From: Boothiomyces macroporosus
Lineage: Eukaryota > Chytridiomycota > Chytridiomycetes > Rhizophydiales > Terramycetaceae
NCBI GenBank assembly: GCA_027604185.1
Contig: JADGKB010000020.1
Coordinates: forward strand, 91,496 to 155,495
Length of the DNA stretch: 64,000 nucleotides
Direction of reading: 5' to 3'
Every line of letters begins with the position of its first letter. The first letter of the stretch is position 1. Shown here piece after piece: positions 9,710 to 22,687 of the stretch. A model generated the notes under the pieces. The model worked only from the letters and a program-made list of their open reading frames with translations, was not told the origin of the DNA and did not search any database. A program made the position numbers and the translations under genes.

Positions 9710-12200
9710 ATGAATCCATCAATTTCATGGCAGCAAGTGCATGACAAATTCTACCGGTAACAGCACTCTAATAAAAGCAAAGAAAAGATTTACACTATGA
9801 ATTGGGGAAACATAGATCTATCAAAGTACCTGGTTGCAGCTTCTCCATTTGGCGGCCCAATTGCACTCATTAGAAACGACAAGAGACTAGTCGCGATCAA
9901 TGGACAGAATATCAAACAAATGCTTCAAATATATACCAGCTCAGGAAGGCTTCTTCATCAGTTTCAATGGGATAAAGGATCAATAGTTGCAATGGGTTGG
10001 GCGAAAAACGAACAACTAATTTGCGCTCTAGAGCAAGGATCGATAGTAATCCTGGATCTATTCGGTTCAAGTATTCAGATATCTTTAGGCGAAGATGCAA
10101 AGGAATTCGGGATTATTGATGCAGTGGTTTTTAATGATGGAGTAGTTGCCTTGACAAACAACTTTCAGTTTATTGCAATTACTTCGCTTCATGAGCCACG
10201 ACCTAGGAATTTGGCTAATATTGGATTACTAGAGAAACCAGATTGCTGGGATATTTTGCCACCTGATCAGAATATTGGACGACATTTGGAGGTTTATGTA
10301 GCAACCAAAAAGACTGTATTCGTTGTAGATCAGATTAGAGCGCAAGACCAGTTACTACAAAAAGGACCTTTCCATAAAATGGCAATCTCACCTAATGGAA
10401 AGCTGTTGGCATTGTATACATTTGATGGAAGACTTTGGGTTGTATCCACTGATTTCCAAGTTAGTCTAGCAGATTTCAAGACTAATTCTGATTCGCCTCC
10501 GTTACAGATGGCATGGTGTGGAAACGACTCTGTATTGCTGCATTGGGATGATATTATTCTTTTGGTTGGGCCATCAGGAGATTATTTGAAGTTTTCATAT
10601 GAAGGGGTTGTACAGCTTGTCTCGGAAATAGACTGTGCTAGAATCATTAGCTCTGAAAAATGTGAAGTTATCAATAGAGTGCCAAAAGCAAATGTTGATA
10701 TCTTTAGAATTGGATCAACATCTCCAAGTGCTATACTATACGATGCTAGAGAGCAGTACGATGAAAAAAGTCCAAAAGCAGATGAAAATATACGCAGTAT
10801 TCGATTGTACTTGAGTCAAGCTGTTGATGCCTGCATAGAAGCCGCTGGCAATGAATTTGAGGTCAATTTGCAAAAATCAATTCTCAAAGCTGCGTCTTTT
10901 GGTAAGGCCTTTTTAGATTACTACCCCTCAGCTAGACTGGTAGATATGAACAGATCTCTCCGAATATTGAATGCAATCAGACATCCTGATGTTGGAATTC
11001 CACTTACCATCAGTCAGTATCAAGAACTTACTGCAGAAGGCTTGGTTAGCACTCTGATTAATAGACGATTGTTTTCCATTGCAAAATCTGTGTGCGACTA
11101 TTTGGAAATACCTTCTGATCGCGTTCTTATTAGTTGGGCATGTTACAAAGTAAGAATCCAATTTACAATAGGTGAAATCTTCAATAGAGGACGAAGAATC
11201 TGTTTCGAGAATAATATTTGACAAACTGTCAGAGAGAAAGAATATATCTTATGCTGAAGTGGCAAAAGAAGCTTATCGCTCTGGAAGAACCAAGTTGGCG
11301 ACCAAGGTTGACCATTACTAACTGCAGCTGCTTGAGTTTGAATCTTGTGCAGCAGATCAAGTTCCGTTATTGCTTAGCATGCAGCAAGACGATCTTGCGC
11401 TAAAAAAGGCTATTGAATCTGGTGACACTGACCTTGTATATTTGACCCTATTCCACATGAAGCGTAAACTACAATCTGCGGAATTCTTTAGAATTATAAA
11501 TGATAAACCCTTGGCATGTGCATTGTTAGAAATCTATGCCAAGCAGCAAGATCCACAGCTCCTTCGTGATTTTTACTATCAGGATGATAGAAGAGTATCC
11601 AGTGCAAATCTAATTTTCATTTCAAACTACAAACAGACAAATGTTGAGGCAAGGATCTCAGAATTGAAAGCAGCTTGGAAAATCTATGGTGAAAGCAAAA
11701 CAACTAGCAATGAAGCAAAGGTAAAATATGTTGACACAGGTTACAGAGGAAACTATAAAGCTGCTTCATCTACAGCAACAATTGGAAAACGAAATCAATC
11801 ATCCGTTTGTTGATTTATCCCTTAACGACACAATCCTAAAGTGCTTTACACTTCAACATCCAAACAAAGCTTCAAAGTTGAAATCAGAGTTTAAAGTAGC
11901 TGATAAAAAGTAAGAAATTGCTAACCTTGATTCCTTTCTCTAGAATTCAGGTCTTATGTAGACCTTCAGAATTGGAGCGCCATTGAATCATTTGCAAAAG
12001 CGTATCCGAAATTCAATTACAAATTTGCAATTGATTTGCTGTTAAGGAAAGGCCACATTAGCGAGTGCAATCGGTATATGGATCTTTTACCTGCACACTT
12101 ACAAAAAGAGGTACGAGCTTATCGAGAGTCATGGCAACAAGCATTACGCACACAAACGATTAAACCTTTGATAGGTAACTTGAATCAACAAAGCAATTAA
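9710..12200 (+). CDS. VPS16: Vacuolar sorting protein VPS16 (HOPS/CORVET core)
   Basis: Exons 9710..9756, 9778..11149, 11172..11306, 11328..11720, 11740..11909, 11951..12200; 788 aa, the usual length. VPS16 is a class C core subunit of the HOPS and CORVET tethers for endosome and vacuole fusion. The family start motif is formed across intron 1 (WQQVHDKFYR-KEKIYTMNWGNI), followed by LSKYLVAASPFGGPIALIRN. A beta-propeller half is followed by the helical C-terminal half (LLEFES, QVPLLLSMQQDDLALKKAIE, SGDTDLVYLTLFHMK). Introns are 21, 22, 21, 19 and 41 nt; the third has an unusual GTTGAC donor and the last is the longest intron found here. Confidence 0.92.
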
Positions 12201-12224
12201 TAAATATTATAGCGATATATTGTT

Positions 12225-14247
12225 CTATTTCTGCTTGCGATCAGAGTTCATCATCCCAAAACTAGAAACCAAATCAGCCAGGTTGTTGCTACTCGCTCCA
12301 AGTGCCAAATTATCAATTTCACGGCAAACTTGACTTTGAGCCCTCGTTTCTCTAATCTTTTCATTGAATTCTGTTGGGAAAAACTCTCTTAGAATTGCCA
12401 ACGATCGAGTTTTCAACTTTTCATTTACTGAAATACCCGAGGTATGGTATTGTTGTTGGTGAAAGTGTGGATGGTGAGGATTGTGCGGATTACTGATTTC
12501 GAATGGAATAGGTTTGAACGTCTTTGGTAGCTCTGCTTCGTTATCGGAATCAGAGTCTTCTGGGCTGGATTCAACTTCCCAACCATCTTGTTCCATTTCA
12601 TCCAAATCTTGTCCAGAAGATTTGATGAAAATCTGTACCAATTTTTCAAAAATGCCCAAAGACAAAAAGAATGCGGCGTAGCTTCTGAATTTAGCTTTAG
12701 TTTTGGAAACAAAATCTGTATCCAACATTTTGGTATTCATAATGTGTGAGACAGCCTCAAGCCATACCAATTCAATCTTACTTCCTGGGGGAGAATCATT
12801 CAAGAAATCGTATAAAGAGTACAGTAAGCCATTATTTGCGAGTGATTTTGTGATTTCTGGATCGCGATGGAACAATAGATTTCGTAGAGTGATTACTAGT
12901 ATTAGAAAAACTTACGAATTTCGTTTCTCAATTCTAAATCTCTATTTCCAGAAAAGTTTCTAATCATCCATGTGCATAGAGAATTGTGGCCAATGATGGT
13001 TTCTGCATGTGTTTTATGTACAGCCAAATTTCCCAAGATTTGCACTGCGAAAAGATCAAAAGTTTGATTAATCCCTACAAGACTGCTGTTTATCAAATAC
13101 TTTTCAAGTTCATGGATTACACCTGCTTTTACAATATACTGCAAGTGGTAAGGGTTTTTCGAGCATGCCAAGTTAATTAATGCGCGTAGTATAGGATGAG
13201 TCGTCAAAGATTTGTTCCAGCTAGATTAGCATTAGTTTACGTCAAAATTTCAACCATTCTGGTACACATTGCTTGATCAATAACCGCATCAATTTCGCGA
13301 TTCCTTCCAGATTGATGCAAAATTCGAGCAATCGCCCAACAACATTCCTTGAGAATTGCTGGCTCGTTTTGCTGTAGCACATGTGGCAGTAGGTCAATTG
13401 CAGGTTTCATCTACAGTTAATAAACAATTACGAGATGCCAATCTGGTTTATATCGACACATATTGTCGACTATCCAAAGAGCGATACGAAAAGACTCTCG
13501 TTGAGCAGCAGAATCCAGACCACTTCCTTTGTGTATTTGCAAAATAGCTGGCAAGAAGCCTCTTTTCAACACTTCATCGCGATATCCTTCTCTGTCTCCG
13601 ATGATATTACCAATTGCCCAAGCCGCCTGGGTTCTAATACTTCCTAGCGGATGATTTAATAGCATGCCAAGTGGCTGCAAGAAGCCCCTTTCCACCAGAG
13701 CTGTTGTATGTTCAGTTGGACCTGTGTTAGAAAGACAAACCAGCAGCAATATTAGTCAATATCCATAAATTTTCAAACTAGATTAAAATACGCTTACCAC
13801 AACGTCATTGTCTGTCTGTTCATCTAAAAAATAAAGTAGGCGTTCCAGGACGTGGTGTTCTATTAGCTCTCTCGCATGGACATCGCTGCCATCTGTATTT
13901 AACCCAAATATACCACCGCAGACATATTTTCTTATCTTGCGCATTCCCCATAATAGATTCTCTCCTCGTTTATTTAAGGCGTCCAGCCATTCATTTCCGT
14001 TTTCGTTGGGTGACTATAATTAACAAGATATCACCAGCCCCTCTTCGCCGACACGCAATCCAATGGCTTTGGTCTTTTGAATTAGTACATCCAGTCCATC
14101 AGCTCTATCCTTATGACCGTCAGTCAAGCGTCGTCTGGGTTTCGGAGCTGGTTCGTTCAACTGCGATATCCCGATAAACCCGCTATCTATATGCGACAGA
14201 CTTGACAGGGAGAGTGATTTCAAATTATCTGCTTCGTTTACAGACAT
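12225..14247 (-). CDS. Importin-alpha-like armadillo-repeat protein
   Basis: Exons 12225..12895, 12916..13220, 13241..13410, 13432..13721, 13741..13777, 13798..14013, 14035..14247 (minus); introns 19-21 nt; 633 aa. The central ARM repeats are importin-alpha-like: FENLWILTNIAAG, then AAWAIGNIIGD, RIALWIVDNMC, ILKECCWAIARILHQS. The WxxxN array that binds nuclear localisation signals is only partly kept. The N-terminus has a short basic stretch (PKPRRRL) but no clear importin-beta-binding domain. The C-terminal ~200 residues are acidic, then His-rich (PHNPHHPHFHQQQ). Function is therefore uncertain: a divergent NLS receptor or another ARM scaffold. The ATG at 14247 is chosen; the frame stays open upstream without an ATG. 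Confidence 0.75.
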
Positions 14248-14311
14248 GAACCAACTTTTTCGTGATAAACTTTTTCGCGGTTTTCGCAAAACTTTTGACA
14301 AGAATCTTGAA

Positions 14312-14600
14312 ATGGTGGATGTCGCAGACGAAGTTGAAAAGCTCGCGGTGGAAATTAAAGTACTCGAGACCTAATAAAGCGTCTAGGGCAGAAGAACGAC
14401 AAGGGACAGTACGTGGTGAAGTTTGGTGTGATTGTGAAGGATGAGCGATGTGGTGATATCTTTGAAGCGCTCAATGGCACTCTTAGAGCCGCCAAGGTAA
14501 TAAGTGACTCATGCAGAAACGCAAAGTTGTTACATTCGATGGGGAAATGCTCCTTCAAGGTGCGCATGATAATGTTGATATTATTTTACTTAAAGAATAA
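14312..14600 (+). CDS. Costars family protein (ABRACL-like)
   Basis: Exons 14312..14359, 14380..14496, 14517..14600, both introns 20 nt; 82 aa, matching the ~81-aa family. Costars proteins are small globular relatives of the STARS C-terminus and promote actin dynamics and motility in Dictyostelium and animals. Seen: VEKLAVEIK-RLGQKNDKGQ, YVVKFGVIVKDERC, IFEALNGTLRAAK-KRKVVT, LLQGAHDNVDIILLKE. The ATG at 14312 fits the family start; an upstream in-frame ATG at 14246 would overlap the start codon of the divergent importin-alpha-like gene and is less likely. The product suits a cell with amoeboid movement (inference). Confidence 0.9.
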
Positions 14601-14612
14601 GATTCAAATATA

Positions 14613-15032
14613 TTATTGGAGTTTCTTTGGGTTCCAGCTCGTCGGTTGGAATTCCTGTTTCTTTTCGGCTTTTTCTTTGGACTCGAGAGCTTCTACGAGC
14701 GTTTTGGTATTTTCCTTTCTCTGTACGTCTTGGACAAGTTCTTCCAATGTCGGGGTAGCATCTCTAGTGTGCCTCATCCACGATTGCCATCTGTATTAGA
14801 GATATTTACTGAATCGGAATCATATTGGGGTCATATTCATGCGGGTTGTATCTTCCATCTGCGTACTTTACAAATCGCCGACTTTGCGAGATTCCTGGTT
14901 TAAACCCCAGATACCTTCTCTTCTGGATGGCTCTTCAAAATACATGTTTCCGTCCAAGTCGTACCCTCTGAATCTCTTTGGCGACCAAGGCAAGTCAATT
15001 ACCTTGATACGGTTAATCAATTTTCTCAGCAT
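14613..15032 (-). CDS. NDUFAF2: Complex I assembly factor NDUFAF2 (mimitin)-like
   Basis: Exons 14613..14790, 14810..14894, 14915..15032 (minus), introns 19 and 20 nt; 126 aa. NDUFAF2 is a paralogue of complex I subunit NDUFA12 and helps late assembly of mitochondrial NADH dehydrogenase. Seen: FRGYDLDGNMYFEEPS, SRRFVKYADGRYNP, then across intron 2 MIPIQWQSWMRHTRDATPT and EELVQD. The C-terminal extension is charged. All three exons are needed to give the family order. The gene converges on costars with a 12-nt gap. Confidence 0.87.
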
Positions 15033-15176
15033 GATTCAAAAAAATTGAAAATTCTTTCTTTTAGAATGGCTTCATAAACTGTGTTGCAGAGACTGAGAGC
15101 TAATGAGAATGTCAAGTTTAACTCCGCGAGAATGCCGTCATTGTCATTACATCAATTGGCGACTTTACTTTACAGC

Positions 15177-17722
<2,546 letters not shown>

Positions 17723-17752
17723 AAAAACCACAATAAAAATCTTTGTAAATCT

Positions 17753-18883
17753 ATGACTCCCAAAGCACCTGGAGGGGAAAAAGTTGAATTTGACCAGGAA
17801 ACACAGTCCTATGTTTATACCGGTATTTAGCAACCTACTCAGATAGCTCTAATGTTACCTTTGATTTCGATATTGAAAAGAAAGCCTGGTTTCCGCGTAT
17901 TGATGAGACAATTATGGAAGCCCAGCAGTCAGTATACAGAGTGCCTGGAGTTGACGAAGCAGTAATTTAGACTAATGAAAGGCACCGGTGATCAATCCAT
18001 CGTTGAAGAGAAAGCAGGATAAACAAAATGGAATTATTGTAATTATCATTGACAAAGCAAAAAAAGCCAAAGCCTGAACCAGTAAAGAAGCACACTGCGG
18101 TATACGTAACTGGATTGCCTTCTGATGTGACAATGGATGATATGATTGATACATTCAAGAAGGGGGGTGTTTTTCTGTTGGATGCTCTAACAGGAGAGCC
18201 AAAGATCAAACTTTACCGCAACGAAAAGAATGAGCTCAAGGGTGATGCTTTAGTAATCTATCTGCGGGAAGAGTCTGTCAAATTGGCCTGCGAGTTGCTG
18301 GACGAAACATACATAAAGACGAGTAAGATTAAAGTCCAGCCAGCAGTTTTTGAAGATAAAGGAAAGAAGCCAATGGAACATAGTATAGTGGACAAAAAAT
18401 CTGTAAAGCAGAACGTGCTAAAGATGAAAAAGTAAGTCTTGCTAATGCAGACAATTGGAATGGTTTGATGAGACTGAAACAATAAAGCCTTTGAAGGCAG
18501 TAGTCTTGAAGCACATGTTTTCACTAGAAGAAATAAATGTAGACTATACTAATTTAGGAACAACCCGACTTGATTATCGATTTGAAGCAAGATGTTCGTG
18601 ACGAATGCGAAAACTTTGGCCAAGTCACCAACGTTATTCTGTTTGATGTAAATATTTGTTAAATTAGCTGGAGCCGGAGGGTATCATGCTGGTGCGGTAC
18701 AAATCTGATGCTAGCGCTCTCGCTTGTGTAGAACGAATGAACGGGCGATACTTTGCTGGTAGAAAGATTGAAGCTTACTTGTCCAAAGGAAACGACCACT
18801 TTAAAAAGTCGAAAAAGAATATGGAGGATGATGAAAAGAGACAAGAAGAGTATGGGAAATGGCTCGAAGAGCAAGATGACTAA
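17753..18883 (+). CDS. Splicing factor HTATSF1/CUS2-like (two RRMs, UHM)
   Basis: Exons 17753..17822, 17843..17961, 17982..18038, 18058..18431, 18451..18538, 18558..18647, 18668..18883; introns 19-20 nt; 337 aa. Yeast CUS2 and human HTATSF1 bind U2 snRNP/SF3b1 at the prespliceosome step. Seen: the family N-terminal tryptophan stretch FDIEKKAWFPRIDE, RRM1 (HTAVYVTGLPSDVTMDDMI, AVLVIYL-like strand), and a C-terminal U2AF-homology-type RRM (DECENFGQVTNVILFD-LEP, then GIMLVRYKSDASALACVER, NGRYFAGRKIEAYLS). It is notable in a genome whose own introns are ~20 nt. It converges on cystinosin. Confidence 0.9.
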
Positions 18884-18976
18884 TATATTCAATTTCATTC
18901 TGATCACTTGTCCGTCGTTATTTGATACTTTTTCTTCCAATCAAGAGATATCACGAAACAAAAAACTAAATCAAAT

Positions 18977-19756
18977 CTATTCAATTACAACGTCAATGCT
19001 TTCCGCGGAAGTTTTTGGAACAAGAAGCGGTAGCCTTTCTCTATCAGTCGACTCTGAAGGGTATAGAACGTAGTGCTGGACAATAAAGATCAAATCAAAG
19101 AATATTGAAGTAAAGCCCATTCCAAACTTTACGGGATTACCAGTAATCCCAGTCCAGTTTCCAATCATCGAGCAGTCGATTACTTGCTGTCCGATGCTTA
19201 GAACGCCTCCTAGCAAATCAAGGAGGATGTTTTCAATGGACCACCCAACTGTAGACTGGTTCTGATAATTGAGAATTACTTGCGGCGTATATTTGATCAA
19301 TGATATGGTCATCTTGATGAAAGAAAAGTAGTATAAACCATCAATCAACTGGATATAATTATTTTGAACTCCAAGAGTCATTCCTGCCATAAAGAATACC
19401 GCAACTGCAACAAACGACCGTGCCCAAGTGCTAGATGGAACTACTGTATGTCGATAAATGATTGTTTGAACAAGTGTTATTCCAGTCAACAGTAAAGCGT
19501 GGACTGCAAACACCACGTCGTTGATTTGTACCTGATTATACGATCCAAATCTATCATAGTATTGTTGCTGGGCATCCTTGGAGTAATAAAAAAAGATATT
19601 GTAAACTGCGTAGCAAATAAATCCCAGAAAGTTTAAATATACAAAGTCTAGTGATAATCCATCCACGCTTTTACGAGTATAATTTAGTATGACTTGCGGG
19701 TAAAATGATAGCGACCAACTGAAAAAGTAGGTCCATCCGAGAATTTCTGACAGCAT
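18977..19756 (-). CDS. Cystinosin-like PQ-loop transporter
   Basis: Single exon, 259 aa. Cystinosin (ERS1 in yeast) exports cystine with protons from lysosomes or vacuoles. Two PQ-loop repeats are present: FYPQVILNYTRKSVDGLSLD and KYTPQVILNYQNQSTVGWSI, in a seven-helix layout. The first helix begins directly at the start (MLSEILGWTYFFSWSLSFYP), without the luminal glycosylated domain of animal proteins. The C-terminal tail holds a possible sorting motif (RERLPLLVP, dileucine-like). Confidence 0.9.
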   Translation of the reverse strand: MLSEILGWTYFFSWSLSFYPQVILNYTRKSVDGLSLDFVYLNFLGFICYAVYNIFFYYSKDAQQQYYDRFGSYNQVQINDVVFAVHALLLTGITLVQTIIYRHTVVPSSTWARSFVAVAVFFMAGMTLGVQNNYIQLIDGLYYFSFIKMTISLIKYTPQVILNYQNQSTVGWSIENILLDLLGGVLSIGQQVIDCSMIGNWTGITGNPVKFGMGFTSIFFDLIFIVQHYVLYPSESTDRERLPLLVPKTSAESIDVVIE

Positions 19757-19967
19757 TGAATTTGTGGGGGTGATTTTTCCTCCCTTTATATTCAGGCGTT
19801 CGATGGTGTGAGAATGGCGTGATCAGATCCACCGCAAGTAATATATGGACCATGGGGCAGGGAGTAGACTATGGATTCTTATGCGGATTTAAAGCGAGAA
19901 CACCAATCATTTTCCTGTAATCCTTTGTATTTCTTACTGGTTATCAACTCAAAAGTAGCTAATTCCA

Positions 19968-20008
19968 TTTTTCCGCATGTGTATTTTTCCGCGAATGAGT
20001 TTTTCCGC
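19968..20008. promoter_or_regulatory. Three TTTTTCCGC motifs at exact 16-bp spacing
   Basis: TTTTTCCGC occurs at 19968..19976, 19984..19992 and 20000..20008, all in one direction, in the 376-nt divergent region between cystinosin and OGG1, 125-165 nt upstream of the OGG1 ATG. The spacing is three equal steps of 16 bp. The same core forms an inverted pair upstream of the DsbA-like gene. No known factor is assigned. Confidence 0.45.
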
Positions 20009-20132
20009 ATAATGACTTTACACTTCATCTACATGACTTGCAGAAGGTTACATCCAAACTTGAACAATCCATTCACTTAAGTGTCCCAATATCAAACCAA
20101 AGTTTTCCAAAATTTTTTCAACACTAAAAAAA

Positions 20133-21071
20133 ATGACATGGTTTGACTTGAAAGTCCCACCAATAGAGTTACGCTTAGATAAAACGCTTCCGACCGGCCA
20201 ATGCTTCCGATGGGTAATTGCTACTAATATAGGTATAAAAATTTTAACTCAGATCCAAACAAATCCCAACGAATGGACTATGGTGCTAAATAAACAGCTG
20301 ATCACACTCAAGCAAACCCCAGAATCGATATTATTTAAGGCAGACGATGAAGAATTGGCGAGACAGACACTTGCGGATTACTTTCAATTGGATATTTGCT
20401 TGAAGGATTTAATGGAGCAGTGGTGCAAGGACAAGCAGTTCAAGAAGAAACAGATTGAAGGACTCAGAATGATGAAGCAGCCGAAAATAGAGAATATATT
20501 CTCATTTATATGTTCCAGTAATAACAATATTTCCAGGATTACCTCACTCGTGAATAAGCTCAACAAGTACATGGCTATTAACAAGGTTTGGTAAATACGT
20601 TGGATCTGTTGAAGGTGTGGATTTCCATGAATTTCCAGGAATAAACGAGCTGCAGGATGTGAAAGAGTCTGAATTGCGAGAATTAGGATTTGGATATCGG
20701 GCAAGATATATAGTGGAATCTGTTGAATTGATTAGAGAGGAAGGGACAGAGTGGATAGAATCACTTCCAACATTAGATTACCAGTCATGCAAGCAAGAAT
20801 TGATGAAACTGTCTGGAGTGGGACCTAAAGTTGCTGACTGTATCTGCTTGATGAGTATGGACAAGATGGAAGCGATACCTGTCGATACTCATGTTTGGCA
20901 GATAGCAACTAGAGACTATGGTATGGCCAAAGGTAAGAATTTGAATGCCAAAGTGTATCAAGAAATTTCAAAGGGGTTTTACAACATCTTTGGACCTTAT
21001 TGCGGGTAATATCAATCTTATTTAGGTGGGCCCACACGATCCTGTTTGCTGCTGACTTGAAGAAAAAGTAA
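20133..21071 (+). CDS. OGG1: 8-oxoguanine DNA glycosylase/lyase
   Basis: Exons 20133..20213, 20253..20566, 20586..21005, 21026..21071; 286 aa spliced. OGG1 removes 8-oxoguanine from DNA (base excision repair). Seen: LPTGQCFRW, FSFICSSNNNISRITSLVNK, LGFGYRARYIVES, the helix-hairpin-helix with catalytic Lys (LSGVGPKVADCICLMSMDK) and the catalytic Asp (IPVDTHVWQIATRDY), then GWAHTILFAADL after the last intron. Introns are 39, 19 and 20 nt. The 39-nt segment is a multiple of three without a stop, so leaving it in would add 13 residues; family alignment favours removal. It looks like two ~20-nt introns side by side. Confidence 0.92.
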
Positions 21072-21279
21072 TTGTACAAACATATATTAGTGACATTTTC
21101 TTTCACCAAATAGATTGATCCAATAAACATTTTGTATTAGCATCCGTTGAAATGCATTAATCTGATCCAATATCCATCTTTGGACAATTCAGGCTTAATT
21201 TCACAGACTACTACGCCATTGCAATCTCACGAGACTAAACAAGAAGCGTCTGCCCATCACATGAATCAACAGAAAGCTG

Positions 21280-21285
21280 TATAAA
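21280..21285 (+). promoter_or_regulatory. Possible TATA box of the GH5 gene
   Basis: TATAAA lies 30 nt upstream of the first ATG of the CBM1-GH5 gene. If used, transcription would begin only a few bases before 21315, which supports that ATG as the true start and leaves no room for an upstream signal-peptide exon. Confidence 0.35.
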
Positions 21286-21314
21286 TGATCACCAATTGGT
21301 AGTCGGACATTTTC

Positions 21315-22594
<1,280 letters not shown>

Positions 22595-22687
22595 AAATAA
22601 ACAGAATTTGCTTGTTGAAATTATGCTCTTTCATGATTTTACGACAGTATTTGCACTACAGCAACCAAGGTATGAAATTCAAGTTGT

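Noticed and set aside
14246..14311. Longer N-terminus for costars starting at 14246
   Set aside because: The family is ~81 aa and begins at the 14312 Met; the longer start would overlap the divergent gene's start codon within CATG.
20214..20252. Treating the OGG1 segment as coding
   Set aside because: It is open in all 13 codons, but the inserted residues interrupt the conserved FRW to strand join, and both ends fit splice sites; kept as an intron with a caveat.
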